In this document: positions 35,382 through 43,980 of the stretch, piece by piece
Layout of the letters: each line of letters begins with the position of its first letter
Numbering within the stretch: the stretch's first letter is position 1
Assembly: GCA_900766195.1 (NCBI GenBank)
Contig: CAAFUN010000168.1
Coordinates: forward strand, 4,089-68,088
DNA length: 64,000 nt
Direction: 5' to 3'
Source of the DNA: an uncultured Bacteroides sp.
GTDB lineage: Bacteria; Bacteroidota; Bacteroidia; Bacteroidales; Bacteroidaceae
Program-made: the position numbers and the translations under genes
The notes under the pieces: generated by a model
The model's database searches: none
Seen by the model: the letters and a program-made list of their open reading frames with translations, nothing else
What the model was told of the DNA's origin: nothing

Positions 35382-36299
35382 TTACTTAATATCATTAATA
35401 TTGAAAGGAGTCTCCTGATACACAAAATAATTCAGCCAATTGGAAAACAACAAATTAGCATGGGCTCTCCAACGTACACATATTCCTTGTTTAGGATCAT
35501 CATGCACATAATAGTTACTTGGCATCTGGATGGAAAGTCCCTTCTTCAGATCTCTTTTGTATTCAGCATCCAATGTTAAGGGAGAATACTCAGAATGTCC
35601 CGTCACATAAAACTCACGTCCACCACGTGCCATGACCATATAAATACCAGCATCATCCGAATCGGATAATATGGTCAGTTCCGGAACCTTTATAATATCT
35701 TCCTTTCTTATTTCAGTATGCCGACTATGAGGAACATAAAAGCTATCATCAAAGCCACGAAAAATAGAATGATGGGGTAACAGGCGATGATGTTCAAAGA
35801 CTCCGAACATTTTCTTTGTAAGCGAATATTTGGGTATATTATAATAATGGTACAAACCTGCATATGCAGCCCAACAAATATAAAGCGTAGAAGTGACATG
35901 CGTACGTGCCCAATCTAAAATTTCAGTCAACTCGTTCCAGTAAGTTACTTCTTCAAAATCCATCTGTTCTACTGGTGCCCCTGTTATAATCATGCCGTCA
36001 TATTTCTCATTGCGCATTTTATCAAAATCCGTATAAAAAGCTTTCATATGCTCTATAGGCGTATTTCTCGAAGTATGGCTTTTTATTTTCATAAAAGAAA
36101 TTTCAACCTGAAGAGGAGTATTGGACAATAGACGGATTAAATCAGTTTCCGTTGTTATCTTCAAAGGCATCAAGTTTAATATAGCAATACGCAGAGGACG
36201 TATATCCTGTTCTGTTGCGCGTGAAGTGTCAATAACAAAGATATTTTCTTCTTTCAACAACTCAATAGCCGGTAATTTGTCAGGTAAATTTAATGGCAT
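35382..36299 (-). CDS. metA: Homoserine O-acyltransferase MetA (predicted acetyl-CoA-specific)
   Basis: Acylates homoserine, the entry step to methionine. The 305-aa protein has the catalytic Cys in YICWAAYAGLYH, His in SRHTE and Glu in GHSEYS. The segment GAPVEQMDFEEVTYW has Glu at the position that is Gly in succinyl-specific E. coli MetA. Published enzyme work on the family links Glu111 to acetyl-CoA use, so O-acetylhomoserine is the likely product despite the usual succinyltransferase name. The frame extends to 36329, but the -7 element at 36327-36334 overlaps that extension, so the start MPLNLPDKLP at 36299 is preferred. metF lies 2 kb away on the other strand. Confidence 0.94.
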   Translation of the reverse strand: MPLNLPDKLPAIELLKEENIFVIDTSRATEQDIRPLRIAILNLMPLKITTETDLIRLLSNTPLQVEISFMKIKSHTSRNTPIEHMKAFYTDFDKMRNEKYDGMIITGAPVEQMDFEEVTYWNELTEILDWARTHVTSTLYICWAAYAGLYHYYNIPKYSLTKKMFGVFEHHRLLPHHSIFRGFDDSFYVPHSRHTEIRKEDIIKVPELTILSDSDDAGIYMVMARGGREFYVTGHSEYSPLTLDAEYKRDLKKGLSIQMPSNYYVHDDPKQGICVRWRAHANLLFSNWLNYFVYQETPFNINDIK

Positions 36300-36326
36300 A
36301 GTCAGACTGATTATTATAATACTACG

Positions 36327-36334
36327 CAAAGATA
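36327..36334 (-). promoter_or_regulatory. Candidate -7 promoter element of metA
   Basis: Minus strand TATCTTTG, an exact TAnnTTTG match, about 28 bases before the chosen metA ATG. It is divergent from the promoter at 36354-36384. Confidence 0.6.
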
Positions 36335-36353
36335 CAAAAAAACAGTTAGGCTA

Positions 36354-36384
36354 TTTGCTGCATAAAAAGAATAATATACCTTTG
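36354..36384 (+). promoter_or_regulatory. Bacteroides-type promoter (-33 TTTG, -7 TACCTTTG)
   Basis: TTTG (36354-36357) and TACCTTTG (36377-36384) are 19 bases apart, a full consensus match. Transcription would start near 36391, giving a ~165-base leader ahead of the lipoprotein gene at 36555. Confidence 0.7.
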
Positions 36385-36554
36385 CGCTCCTGAAGCGTTA
36401 TTTAAACGCAGGAATAGAAAGAGCTGCCAAAATCTGGGGCCAAATATTCTTATCCTAAAGCCTTTTATCGACTTTTCCATACCAATATTGGGTTACTCAA
36501 TCTATCTTAATCTTTTAATCTAATCAGAATTAAAACCTTTTCGGTAATATTGAC

Positions 36555-38459
36555 ATGGAAAACAAACATTCAAACGCTAAGTTCATAAGTACATTATGTC
36601 TTTATCTCACCTTCTCTCTCATTACAACATCGTGCATTAATCAAATTGAATCCGAAGTAAAACCAGGAACAGTACCTATCACTTTTTCCACAAAGATAGT
36701 AAGTCCAAAGAGCCGATCGACAGAGACACTCTTCAAACAGGGAGATAAAGTAGGGTTGTTTGCCATGCTTCATTCTACGGAAATCAATGAGAAGCGATAC
36801 ATCAATAACATGTGGTTGGAATGTGGAAATGACGGATCAACATTTACTCCAGAAAAAACTGTATTTTATCCGGAAGGAGAAGCTACCCTAGACTTTGTAA
36901 GCTATTACCCATACCAGTCAGAAGGTATTCCTCAAAAAGAATCTTCTTTATCTGTTTCAGTAAAAAGCGATCAAAGCACACTTGAGAACCATTCCCTATC
37001 AGATTTTCTGATAGCTAGCACATCGAACATAGAGAGTAGCAATCAAGCTGTAGAGCTAAAATTCCAACATAAACTCACGAAACTTAAAATTACTCTTGTA
37101 CCACAAGAAGGAGAAAGCGCCACTGATCTACTTAAATCAAATCCTTACATTGTGGCAACAAAATTTAAAACAAGAGCATCTTATGACTTAATAGATAACA
37201 CATTTACGAATATTAATACCGAAAACGATATTGTTCCATACGGTGAATGGAGCATCAATAAAGACGGAAATTTAGTAGGAAAAGAAATCATTATTATACC
37301 ACAGGATATTAATCAAGAAGCACAATCTTTCACGATAGACTTAAATGGAGAAATATATAATTGTCTTGCACCGACCATAAAAGTTAATAGTGGAGATCAG
37401 TGCGAAATTAAAATTTCCACGAAGGAAAATACAAGCCGAATACTAACCGGGGTATCTGGTAAAATAGAAGAATGGGGCTCTACAGGACAAGGAGAGACAC
37501 AGAATAATGCGCATATAGCTGAAATACATTTAGCATCCCTATCTTTTAATCAATCTGATATCTACCGAATTTATCGTGAAGGCAGAGCAATTACTGAAAT
37601 ATGCAAGGAATATCTCAAATCAGACAAACTTGATTCCAGAGCTATTGTAGCATACCCGATAGACGGGAACGATAATGCAAACTTAACCCAAGGAACAGTT
37701 TTGCAACTCTTAGACAGACAAGATGCGATTTGCGGTGGCACATTAAGTTGGGATATATCCAATAATTCTTTCACATATATGACAGGAGATCACTCATCTA
37801 TTAACTCTTTCTATCTGAGCAAAACAGGACAGGTTTCACTCCAGAAACCGGAAGTGAATATAACTCTAAATATTGTTAGCCAAAAAATCAGAGATATCCG
37901 AAAAGGCTTTTTGAAAGAATATCCTATGGTAAAAGTAGGAACACAGTATTGGATGAAAGAAAATCTGCAGACAGTTTTATACCAAGACGGAACGGCCATT
38001 CCATTACAAACAATACTCGGAAACGGAGCAGGTTATTTCAAACCGGAAAAACAAGATATTTATTTTTATAACGGCGAAGCATTACTACAAAAGGATTTGG
38101 CACCTGAGGGTTGGAAAATACCGAATACTGATGATTGGATGAAACTAAAAAATTATCTCAATAACGACGCATCATTATTGAAAAGCGGTGAATGGCTAGA
38201 ATTAACCGAGGGAGCAGGAGTACAACCAATAAACCCTATTTCCGGACTAAACATACTGCCTGTTGGAATGTGGAGAAATGATGAATATGCACAAGCCAAG
38301 AGGATGGTGGGATATTGGAGTATAGATACCAACAGTAAAAAAATACCAGAAGAGACTTTCTTTTTTACAGGTAGCAATAATGATTTCGTTTCTGCAAGTT
38401 CTACAGCGGCAAGATCTAATTATTATAAAGGGCTGTCCATCCGCTGTATAAAAGAGTAA
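36555..38459 (+). CDS. Fimbrillin-like lipoprotein with C-terminal FISUMP domain
   Basis: The 634-aa lipoprotein has a lipobox ending at Cys27 (LITTSC). Residues ~40-320 match the Bacteroides fimbrillin-like (Mfa_like_1) pattern: VPITFSTKI, FKQGDKVGLFAM, FYPEGEATLDFVSYYPY and LKFQHKLTKLKITL. Residues ~455-634 show the Fibrobacter succinogenes major paralogous (FISUMP) domain: VKVGTQYWMKENLQT, APEGWKIPNTDDW and a final SIRCIKE. It has its own promoter and is not part of the fimbrial operon. A surface or fimbria-related role is inferred, and no anchor or major subunit lies nearby. Confidence 0.82.
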   Translation: MENKHSNAKFISTLCLYLTFSLITTSCINQIESEVKPGTVPITFSTKIVSPKSRSTETLFKQGDKVGLFAMLHSTEINEKRYINNMWLECGNDGSTFTPEKTVFYPEGEATLDFVSYYPYQSEGIPQKESSLSVSVKSDQSTLENHSLSDFLIASTSNIESSNQAVELKFQHKLTKLKITLVPQEGESATDLLKSNPYIVATKFKTRASYDLIDNTFTNINTENDIVPYGEWSINKDGNLVGKEIIIIPQDINQEAQSFTIDLNGEIYNCLAPTIKVNSGDQCEIKISTKENTSRILTGVSGKIEEWGSTGQGETQNNAHIAEIHLASLSFNQSDIYRIYREGRAITEICKEYLKSDKLDSRAIVAYPIDGNDNANLTQGTVLQLLDRQDAICGGTLSWDISNNSFTYMTGDHSSINSFYLSKTGQVSLQKPEVNITLNIVSQKIRDIRKGFLKEYPMVKVGTQYWMKENLQTVLYQDGTAIPLQTILGNGAGYFKPEKQDIYFYNGEALLQKDLAPEGWKIPNTDDWMKLKNYLNNDASLLKSGEWLELTEGAGVQPINPISGLNILPVGMWRNDEYAQAKRMVGYWSIDTNSKKIPEETFFFTGSNNDFVSASSTAARSNYYKGLSIRCIKE

Positions 38460-38489
38460 TGTCAGGCAGCGTATCTCATTTCTTTTTCG

Positions 38490-38497
38490 TATTTTTG
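38490..38497 (+). promoter_or_regulatory. Candidate -7 promoter element for metF
   Basis: TATTTTTG matches TAnnTTTG, about 50 bases before the metF ATG. The -33 element is weak. Confidence 0.45.
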
Positions 38498-38547
38498 TCG
38501 CAATGTGAAGAATATTCTAGCACCAAACAAAGATCACAAAAAAAGAG

Positions 38548-39501
38548 ATGAAGATCATTGACTTGATAAATAACAGCACTAAAACAGCTTTTTCATATGA
38601 GATACTTCCTCCGTTAAAAGGAACCGGAATTGAAAAATTATACAATACTATAAATATATTGCAGGAATTCAATCCTAGATATATTAATATCACTACACAC
38701 CGTAGTGAATACATTTATAAAGATTTAGGAGAAGGCTTATTTCAGCGATACAAACTCAGGCGACGCCCCGGTACTGTAGCTGTAGCAGCTGCTATACAAA
38801 ACAAATATAATATTAAAGTAGTACCGCACATTCTTTGTAGCGGTTTTACTCGTGAAGAGACAGAATATGTATTACTTGATTTACAATTTCTGGGGATTAC
38901 TGATTTACTCGTTTTACGTGGTGACAAAGCAAAGCATGAATCGGTTTTCACGCCTGATGGAGATGGCTATCATCACGCAATTCAACTCCAGAAACAAATT
39001 AACAACTTCAACAAAGGGATATTTGTTGACGGTTCCGAAATGAAAATAACGCAGACTCCTTTTTCCTATGGAGTAGCTTGCTATCCGGAAAAGCACGAGG
39101 AAGCTCCTAATATTGATACAGATATCTATTGGCTCAAACGCAAAATGGAATTAGGAGCAGAATATGCAGTAACACAACTCTTCTACGATAATCGGAAATA
39201 TTTTGATTTTGTAGCTCGTGTTCGTCAGGCAGGTATTACCATTCCAATTATTCCGGGTATTAAACCTTTAAAAAAGCTAGATCAACTTAATATTGTTCCT
39301 AAGACCTTCAAAGTAGACATACCCGAAGCATTAGCCAAAGAAGTAGGCAAATGCAAAACAGATCTAGAAGTGGAACAAGTTGGAATAGAATGGTGCATAC
39401 AACAATGCAAGGAACTGATAGAGCACAATATCCCAAGTATTCACTTCTACTCCATAGGTGCAGTTAATAGTATAAAAGAAGTGGCAAAAGTTATTTTTTA
39501 A
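38548..39501 (+). CDS. metF: 5,10-methylenetetrahydrofolate reductase
   Basis: The 317-aa cytoplasmic FAD enzyme makes 5-methyltetrahydrofolate for methionine synthesis. Visible family features are FSYEILPPLKGTG (catalytic Glu in the first strand), HILCSGFTREE, DLLVLRGDKAKHE (FAD and folate contacts), AEYAVTQLFYDNRKYFDF and IPIIPGIKPL. It is longer than E. coli MetF by about 20 residues but complete. It probably begins a housekeeping run with the delta' gene 19 bases downstream. Confidence 0.95.
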   Translation: MKIIDLINNSTKTAFSYEILPPLKGTGIEKLYNTINILQEFNPRYINITTHRSEYIYKDLGEGLFQRYKLRRRPGTVAVAAAIQNKYNIKVVPHILCSGFTREETEYVLLDLQFLGITDLLVLRGDKAKHESVFTPDGDGYHHAIQLQKQINNFNKGIFVDGSEMKITQTPFSYGVACYPEKHEEAPNIDTDIYWLKRKMELGAEYAVTQLFYDNRKYFDFVARVRQAGITIPIIPGIKPLKKLDQLNIVPKTFKVDIPEALAKEVGKCKTDLEVEQVGIEWCIQQCKELIEHNIPSIHFYSIGAVNSIKEVAKVIF

Positions 39502-39520
39502 TAAAAGAGTCCGTAAGAAA

Positions 39521-40639
39521 GTGTTATTCAAAGATGTAATAGGGCAAGATACTATCAAACAAAAGTTGATAGAAGAAATTCAAAAAGGTCGCATCGCACA
39601 TGCGCAACTTTTTTGCGGTCCATCAGGATCTGGTAAACTGCCAATGGCCTTGGCTTATGCTCGTTACATCTGTTGCACTAATCGCCAAGAAACAGATTCA
39701 TGTGGGACATGTCCATCGTGTGTGAAATGGAATAAGTTAATTCATCCCGATGTACATTTTGTATACCCTATCGTAAAGAAAGGAAAGAAAGAGGTTTGTG
39801 ACGACTATATTTCGGAATGGAGAAATTTTGTAGTAACTAATCCGTATTTTAGTCTAAATCATTGGCTGAATGAAATTGATGCGGAGAATGGGCAAGCTAT
39901 CATCTACGCAAAAGAAAGTGATGAGATATTACGCAAATTGAGTCTGAAGTCAAGCCAAGGGGGCTACAAAATTGTTATAGTATGGCTTCCAGAGAAAATG
40001 CATATTGTCTGTGCAAACAAATTGCTGAAACTATTGGAAGAGCCTCCTGAAAAAACAATTTTCCTATTAGTATCAGAAAGTCCAGATATGCTTTTACCAA
40101 CGATCTTGAGTCGTACGCAGCGACTCAACTTCAGGAAAATTGAAGAGAAAGATGTTTCGTCTGCTCTACAACAAAAATATGGAGTCCGACCAGAGGATAG
40201 CAAAACACTAGCGCATGTTGCAAATGGTAGTTTTATTAAAGCATTAGAAGAAATTCATCTCAATGAAGAAAATGAGTTATTCTTCAATTTATTTATTAAT
40301 CTAATGCGTCTATCCTATCAACGGAAAATAAGAGAAATGAAATCGTGGAGTGAAGAATTGGCTAGTATGGGACGTGAGAAGCAAAAAAACTTCCTAGATT
40401 ATTGCCAGCGCATGATCAGGGAAAACTTCATTTATAACTTACATTGTCATGAAATGAATTACATGACGATCTCTGAACAAAACTTTGCAGGACGCTTTGC
40501 TCCGTTCATAAATGAGCGAAATGTAATTGGAATGATCAAAGAACTAAGTGAAGCTCAAAGGCACATTGAGCAGAATGTAAATGCAAAAATGGTTTTTTTC
40601 GACTTCTCTCTAAAAATGATTATGCTATTAAAAAGTTAA
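39521..40639 (+). CDS. holB: DNA polymerase III delta' subunit (clamp-loader ATPase fold)
   Basis: The 372-aa protein begins at a GTG codon, since no ATG fits. The resulting MLFKDVIGQ is the invariant start of the family. It shows CGPSGSGKLPMALAYAR, a Walker A loop lacking the Thr/Ser that binds Mg-ATP, as expected for the non-hydrolysing delta' subunit. A zinc-binding CCTNRQETDSCGTCPSC and the ANKLLKLLEEPPEKTIFLLV segment with the SRTQR motif follow. It loads the sliding clamp with tau and delta. The order metF-holB-ricT-gldH, with small gaps, suggests one transcript. Confidence 0.92.
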   Translation: MLFKDVIGQDTIKQKLIEEIQKGRIAHAQLFCGPSGSGKLPMALAYARYICCTNRQETDSCGTCPSCVKWNKLIHPDVHFVYPIVKKGKKEVCDDYISEWRNFVVTNPYFSLNHWLNEIDAENGQAIIYAKESDEILRKLSLKSSQGGYKIVIVWLPEKMHIVCANKLLKLLEEPPEKTIFLLVSESPDMLLPTILSRTQRLNFRKIEEKDVSSALQQKYGVRPEDSKTLAHVANGSFIKALEEIHLNEENELFFNLFINLMRLSYQRKIREMKSWSEELASMGREKQKNFLDYCQRMIRENFIYNLHCHEMNYMTISEQNFAGRFAPFINERNVIGMIKELSEAQRHIEQNVNAKMVFFDFSLKMIMLLKS

Positions 40640-40667
40640 AAGACAAAGATATATTAATTTAGATAAT

Positions 40668-41987
40668 ATGAATTTCAAACTACATAATGGGAGTGGCTGC
40701 CTCTGCTGCAAAGGCTGCGGACGCCAAAACAAACAATTAAATACATATGATTGGCTGGCAGATATACCAGGCAATGCAGAAGAGTGTGATCTGGTTGAAA
40801 TCCAGTTTAAGAATACACGAAAGGGATATTACCATAACAGTAATCACATACCTCTTGAGAAAGGTGATACAGTAGCAGTAGAAGCAACACCGGGGCATGA
40901 TATTGGAATAGTAACGTTGACCGGTCGACTTGTTCCGCTTCAGATGAAAAAAGCAAATATCAAATCAGACGCTGATATTAAACGTATTTATCGTAAAGTA
41001 AAGCCGATTGATCTAGACAAATACAATGAGGCTAAAGCTAAAGAGCACGCCACCATGATACGGGCGCGACAAATAGCGACTAGTCTTAATCTCAACATGA
41101 AAATAGGAGATGTAGAGTATCAGGGAGATGGAAATAAAGCTATATTTTATTACATTGCAGATGAGCGGGTAGACTTTAGGCAACTTATAAAAGTGCTTGC
41201 TGAAGCTTTCAGAGTACGTATTGAAATGAAACAGATTGGGGCAAGACAAGAAGCCGGGCGTATTGGTGGTATTGGACCTTGTGGACGTGAACTTTGCTGC
41301 GCTACTTGGATCACCTCATTTGTTTCTGTATCAACAAGTGCAGCGCGCTATCAGGACATCTCTTTGAACCCTCAGAAGCTGGCCGGACAATGTGCTAAAT
41401 TGAAGTGCTGCCTTAACTATGAAGTCGATTGTTATGTGGAAGCGCAAAAACGTCTTCCATCCAAAGAAATTGAATTGGAAACAAAAGATGCCACATTCTA
41501 CTTCTTTAAAGCGGATATACTTTCCAATCAAATTACTTATTCTAGTGACAAAAATATTCCGGCCAACCTCGTTTCTATTAGCGGAAAACGTGCATTCGAA
41601 ATCATAGGGATGAACAAGAAAGGTATAAGACCTGATACTTTATTGGCTGAAATTTCAAAAACAGAGCCACCAAAGCCTGTCGATCTTTTGGAACAGGAAA
41701 GCTTGACCCGTTTTGACCGAAATAAGAGAGAGAAGAACGACGCAGAGAATAGAAATGGAAATAATTTTAAAAAGAGGAAGAAAAAGGGTAATAAACCAAA
41801 TTTTGAGCAAAGAGTCAATAGTTCCTCTTCTGCATCTGACAGCAATCAACAGGAAAAAAGGCAAGTAAATCCTAATGATGGCAGACAACAACCGCAATCA
41901 AGAGAACAAGAGAGAAGAAAGAGAAATAAATCACGCGAACAAAATAATGGTAAGCAGACTGATAACACTTCCGGCTCCAATATTTAA
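40668..41987 (+). CDS. PSP1-domain protein, RicT/YaaT-like
   Basis: The 439-aa protein has a Cys-rich N-terminus (GCLCCKGCG, residues ~10-18). The PSP1 C-terminal domain lies at ~100-270, including IGGIGPCGRELCCATW and KLKCCLNYE, the conserved cysteines that can coordinate a cluster in the Bacillus Ric complex. A basic, Gln/Asn-rich disordered tail (~345-439, many Lys-Arg-Asn runs) suggests RNA association. In Bacillus, RicT works with RNase Y in mRNA maturation. Whether that holds here is unknown. It sits between holB and gldH, a neighbourhood conserved in Bacteroidetes. Confidence 0.85.
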   Translation: MNFKLHNGSGCLCCKGCGRQNKQLNTYDWLADIPGNAEECDLVEIQFKNTRKGYYHNSNHIPLEKGDTVAVEATPGHDIGIVTLTGRLVPLQMKKANIKSDADIKRIYRKVKPIDLDKYNEAKAKEHATMIRARQIATSLNLNMKIGDVEYQGDGNKAIFYYIADERVDFRQLIKVLAEAFRVRIEMKQIGARQEAGRIGGIGPCGRELCCATWITSFVSVSTSAARYQDISLNPQKLAGQCAKLKCCLNYEVDCYVEAQKRLPSKEIELETKDATFYFFKADILSNQITYSSDKNIPANLVSISGKRAFEIIGMNKKGIRPDTLLAEISKTEPPKPVDLLEQESLTRFDRNKREKNDAENRNGNNFKKRKKKGNKPNFEQRVNSSSSASDSNQQEKRQVNPNDGRQQPQSREQERRKRNKSREQNNGKQTDNTSGSNI

Positions 41988-42013
41988 AACTCTTTCACTC
42001 AAAATTAGGACAA

Positions 42014-42502
42014 ATGAAAAACTCTTTAAAGAAAGGTTGCCTCTTATTCTGTAAGATGTGTATCTTGGCTATTGTCACAAGCATATATTCTGCTTGTGAC
42101 AATACAACTGTGTACAATAAATCTAAATCCTTACCCGAAGGTGGATGGAAACAACAAGATACAGTATACTTTGCAACCCTTCTAAAAGATTCTCTACAGA
42201 CCTATAAAGTTACTTTAGAAATAAGAAACAATAGCAATTACAGTTATACTAATCTTCCTCTTCTTTTTGAGATGCGTACTCCTCCTAATAAAGATAATCT
42301 AAAAGATTCCATCATTATCAAATTAGCAAATAGTAAAGGAGAATGGCTAGGAAAAGGGTGGGGAGGACTTTACCAATCCGAATATACTGTTGGGCGTATT
42401 CAGGCAAACTCTCCCGGTATTTATTTATTTAAACTAATCTACCTTTTGCCCGATAAAAGCTTAAAAGGAATAAATGATATCGGGCTAAAACTGGAAAGAT
42501 AG
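42014..42502 (+). CDS. gldH: GldH-family lipoprotein
   Basis: The 162-aa lipoprotein has a lipobox ending at Cys28 (YSAC). CDNTTVYN and then LPEGGWKQQDTVYF and LRIQ-like beta-strand segments (VTLEIRNNSNYSYTNLPLLF) match the GldH family, which was defined by gliding motility in Flavobacterium but is widespread in non-gliding Bacteroides. It is not a known core component of type IX secretion, so it does not imply gliding. It ends 11 bases from the convergent rodA with no clear terminator between them. Confidence 0.85.
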   Translation: MKNSLKKGCLLFCKMCILAIVTSIYSACDNTTVYNKSKSLPEGGWKQQDTVYFATLLKDSLQTYKVTLEIRNNSNYSYTNLPLLFEMRTPPNKDNLKDSIIIKLANSKGEWLGKGWGGLYQSEYTVGRIQANSPGIYLFKLIYLLPDKSLKGINDIGLKLER

Positions 42503-42513
42503 CACTTCAAATT

Positions 42514-43980
42514 CTAAATAAATCGTCTTTTTCGCCCGGCATCAATTCGCAAAAAGATAAATAATAGCAGGGTAAATCCCCATAAGGAAGAACCTCCATA
42601 ACTAAAGAAAGGCAGTGGTATACCAATAACAGGAGTTAAGCCCAAAACCATTCCTACATTGATAAATACATGGAAAAGGAAGATACTTACCACAGAATAG
42701 CCGTAAACTCTTCCGAAAGTAGAATGCTGACGTTCGGAAAGGACTACCAAACGCAATATTAAAATAAGAAACAATAATAATACTGACGCTGAGCCAATAA
42801 ATCCTTCCTCCTCACCAACGGTACAAAAAATGAAATCAGTATCTTGTTCTGGAACATATTTCAGTTTTGTTTGAGTTCCATTCAAAAAGCCTTTCCCTGT
42901 AAGTCCACCTGAACCAATTGCTATTTTAGATTGATTGACATTATAGCCAGCTCCGGTAAGATCCTCTTCCATGCCCAGTACTACCTTTATACGTATCTGT
43001 TGATGGGGCTCCAGTACATTATTGAATACATAATCGCTGGAATAAAGAAAACCTATCGAACCTATGGCAAAAACACCTATTAAAAGATAAGCAAGTTGCC
43101 TCTCGCTCAATGCCAAGAAAAAAAGATACCCTATTACTATTGCACATAAAATCAATTGTACCCACACCAAATTAAACGGAACAAAGAATTTGGATACTAA
43201 ATAAGCACCGAGTGTCACTCCAATAGCAACAAGAAGTATGTTACGAGCAGGTTTCCATTTCCGTCTATAGACCCATACCATTCCGGCTGCAAAAAGCAAA
43301 ACCATCGATAATACAGAAAAAGTGCCGACAGGAGCTAAAGTCCCTTCCAACAGGTCACTATTGAAACGAATTCCCACTACAAAATAAACAACTGCACATA
43401 GCCCTGAAAACAAAACAACACCCGGCATACCTTCTCTATATAAAACTAAGAAAAAGGCCAAATATACCAATGCAGAGCCAGTCTCACGTTGCAAGATAAT
43501 TAATACCATGGGCAACAAGATCAAGAAGGCAAGCATTAATGCATTTTTCCAGTTGCGCATTGTAAAAGAGTAAGTATTCATATACTTAGCCAATGCCAAA
43601 GCTGTCGCAAATTTAGCAAATTCCGCAGGCTGTAAACTTACCGGTCCCATTACTAACCATGATCGAGAACCCTTAGTATCAGGAGCTATAAAAATAGTTA
43701 CTATCAGCAAAGAAATAAGTGCAGCATAAATAAAATAGCCTAATATATCATACAAACTATCTTCGAGCATAAGCAATATAAAGCCTAGCCCGAACGAACA
43801 GATAATCCAAACCAATTGTTTGCCCGAACGGGTAGAGAAGTCCCAAAAATCATGGTTACCATAATCATAACTTGCCCCACAAACGCTGAACCAGCCAAAA
43901 ATAATCAAGATTAGATAGACGAAAATAGTTACCCAATCCAATGATCTCCACAAACTATCTTTCCTCGTTCCCATAAGCAA
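42514..43980 (-). CDS. rodA: Rod shape-determining protein RodA (SEDS glycosyltransferase)
   Basis: The 488-aa polytopic membrane protein polymerises peptidoglycan strands with PBP2 during elongation. It contains about ten membrane spans and the SEDS landmarks GSRSWLVMGPVSLQPAEFAK, QRETGSALVYLAFF, PEQDTDFIFCTVGEEEGF and VIGIPLPFFSYGGSS. It is longer than the E. coli protein (370 aa), mainly through extra mid-protein spans, as in other Bacteroidetes. Its start overlaps the mrdA stop by 26 bases, giving translational coupling with its partner. Confidence 0.95.
   Translation of the reverse strand: MLMGTRKDSLWRSLDWVTIFVYLILIIFGWFSVCGASYDYGNHDFWDFSTRSGKQLVWIICSFGLGFILLMLEDSLYDILGYFIYAALISLLIVTIFIAPDTKGSRSWLVMGPVSLQPAEFAKFATALALAKYMNTYSFTMRNWKNALMLAFLILLPMVLIILQRETGSALVYLAFFLVLYREGMPGVVLFSGLCAVVYFVVGIRFNSDLLEGTLAPVGTFSVLSMVLLFAAGMVWVYRRKWKPARNILLVAIGVTLGAYLVSKFFVPFNLVWVQLILCAIVIGYLFFLALSERQLAYLLIGVFAIGSIGFLYSSDYVFNNVLEPHQQIRIKVVLGMEEDLTGAGYNVNQSKIAIGSGGLTGKGFLNGTQTKLKYVPEQDTDFIFCTVGEEEGFIGSASVLLLFLILILRLVVLSERQHSTFGRVYGYSVVSIFLFHVFINVGMVLGLTPVIGIPLPFFSYGGSSLWGFTLLLFIFLRIDAGRKRRFI

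Noticed and set aside
42014..42502. GldH as evidence of gliding or a type IX system
   Set aside because: GldH homologues are widespread in non-gliding Bacteroides, and no core type IX secretion genes are present here.
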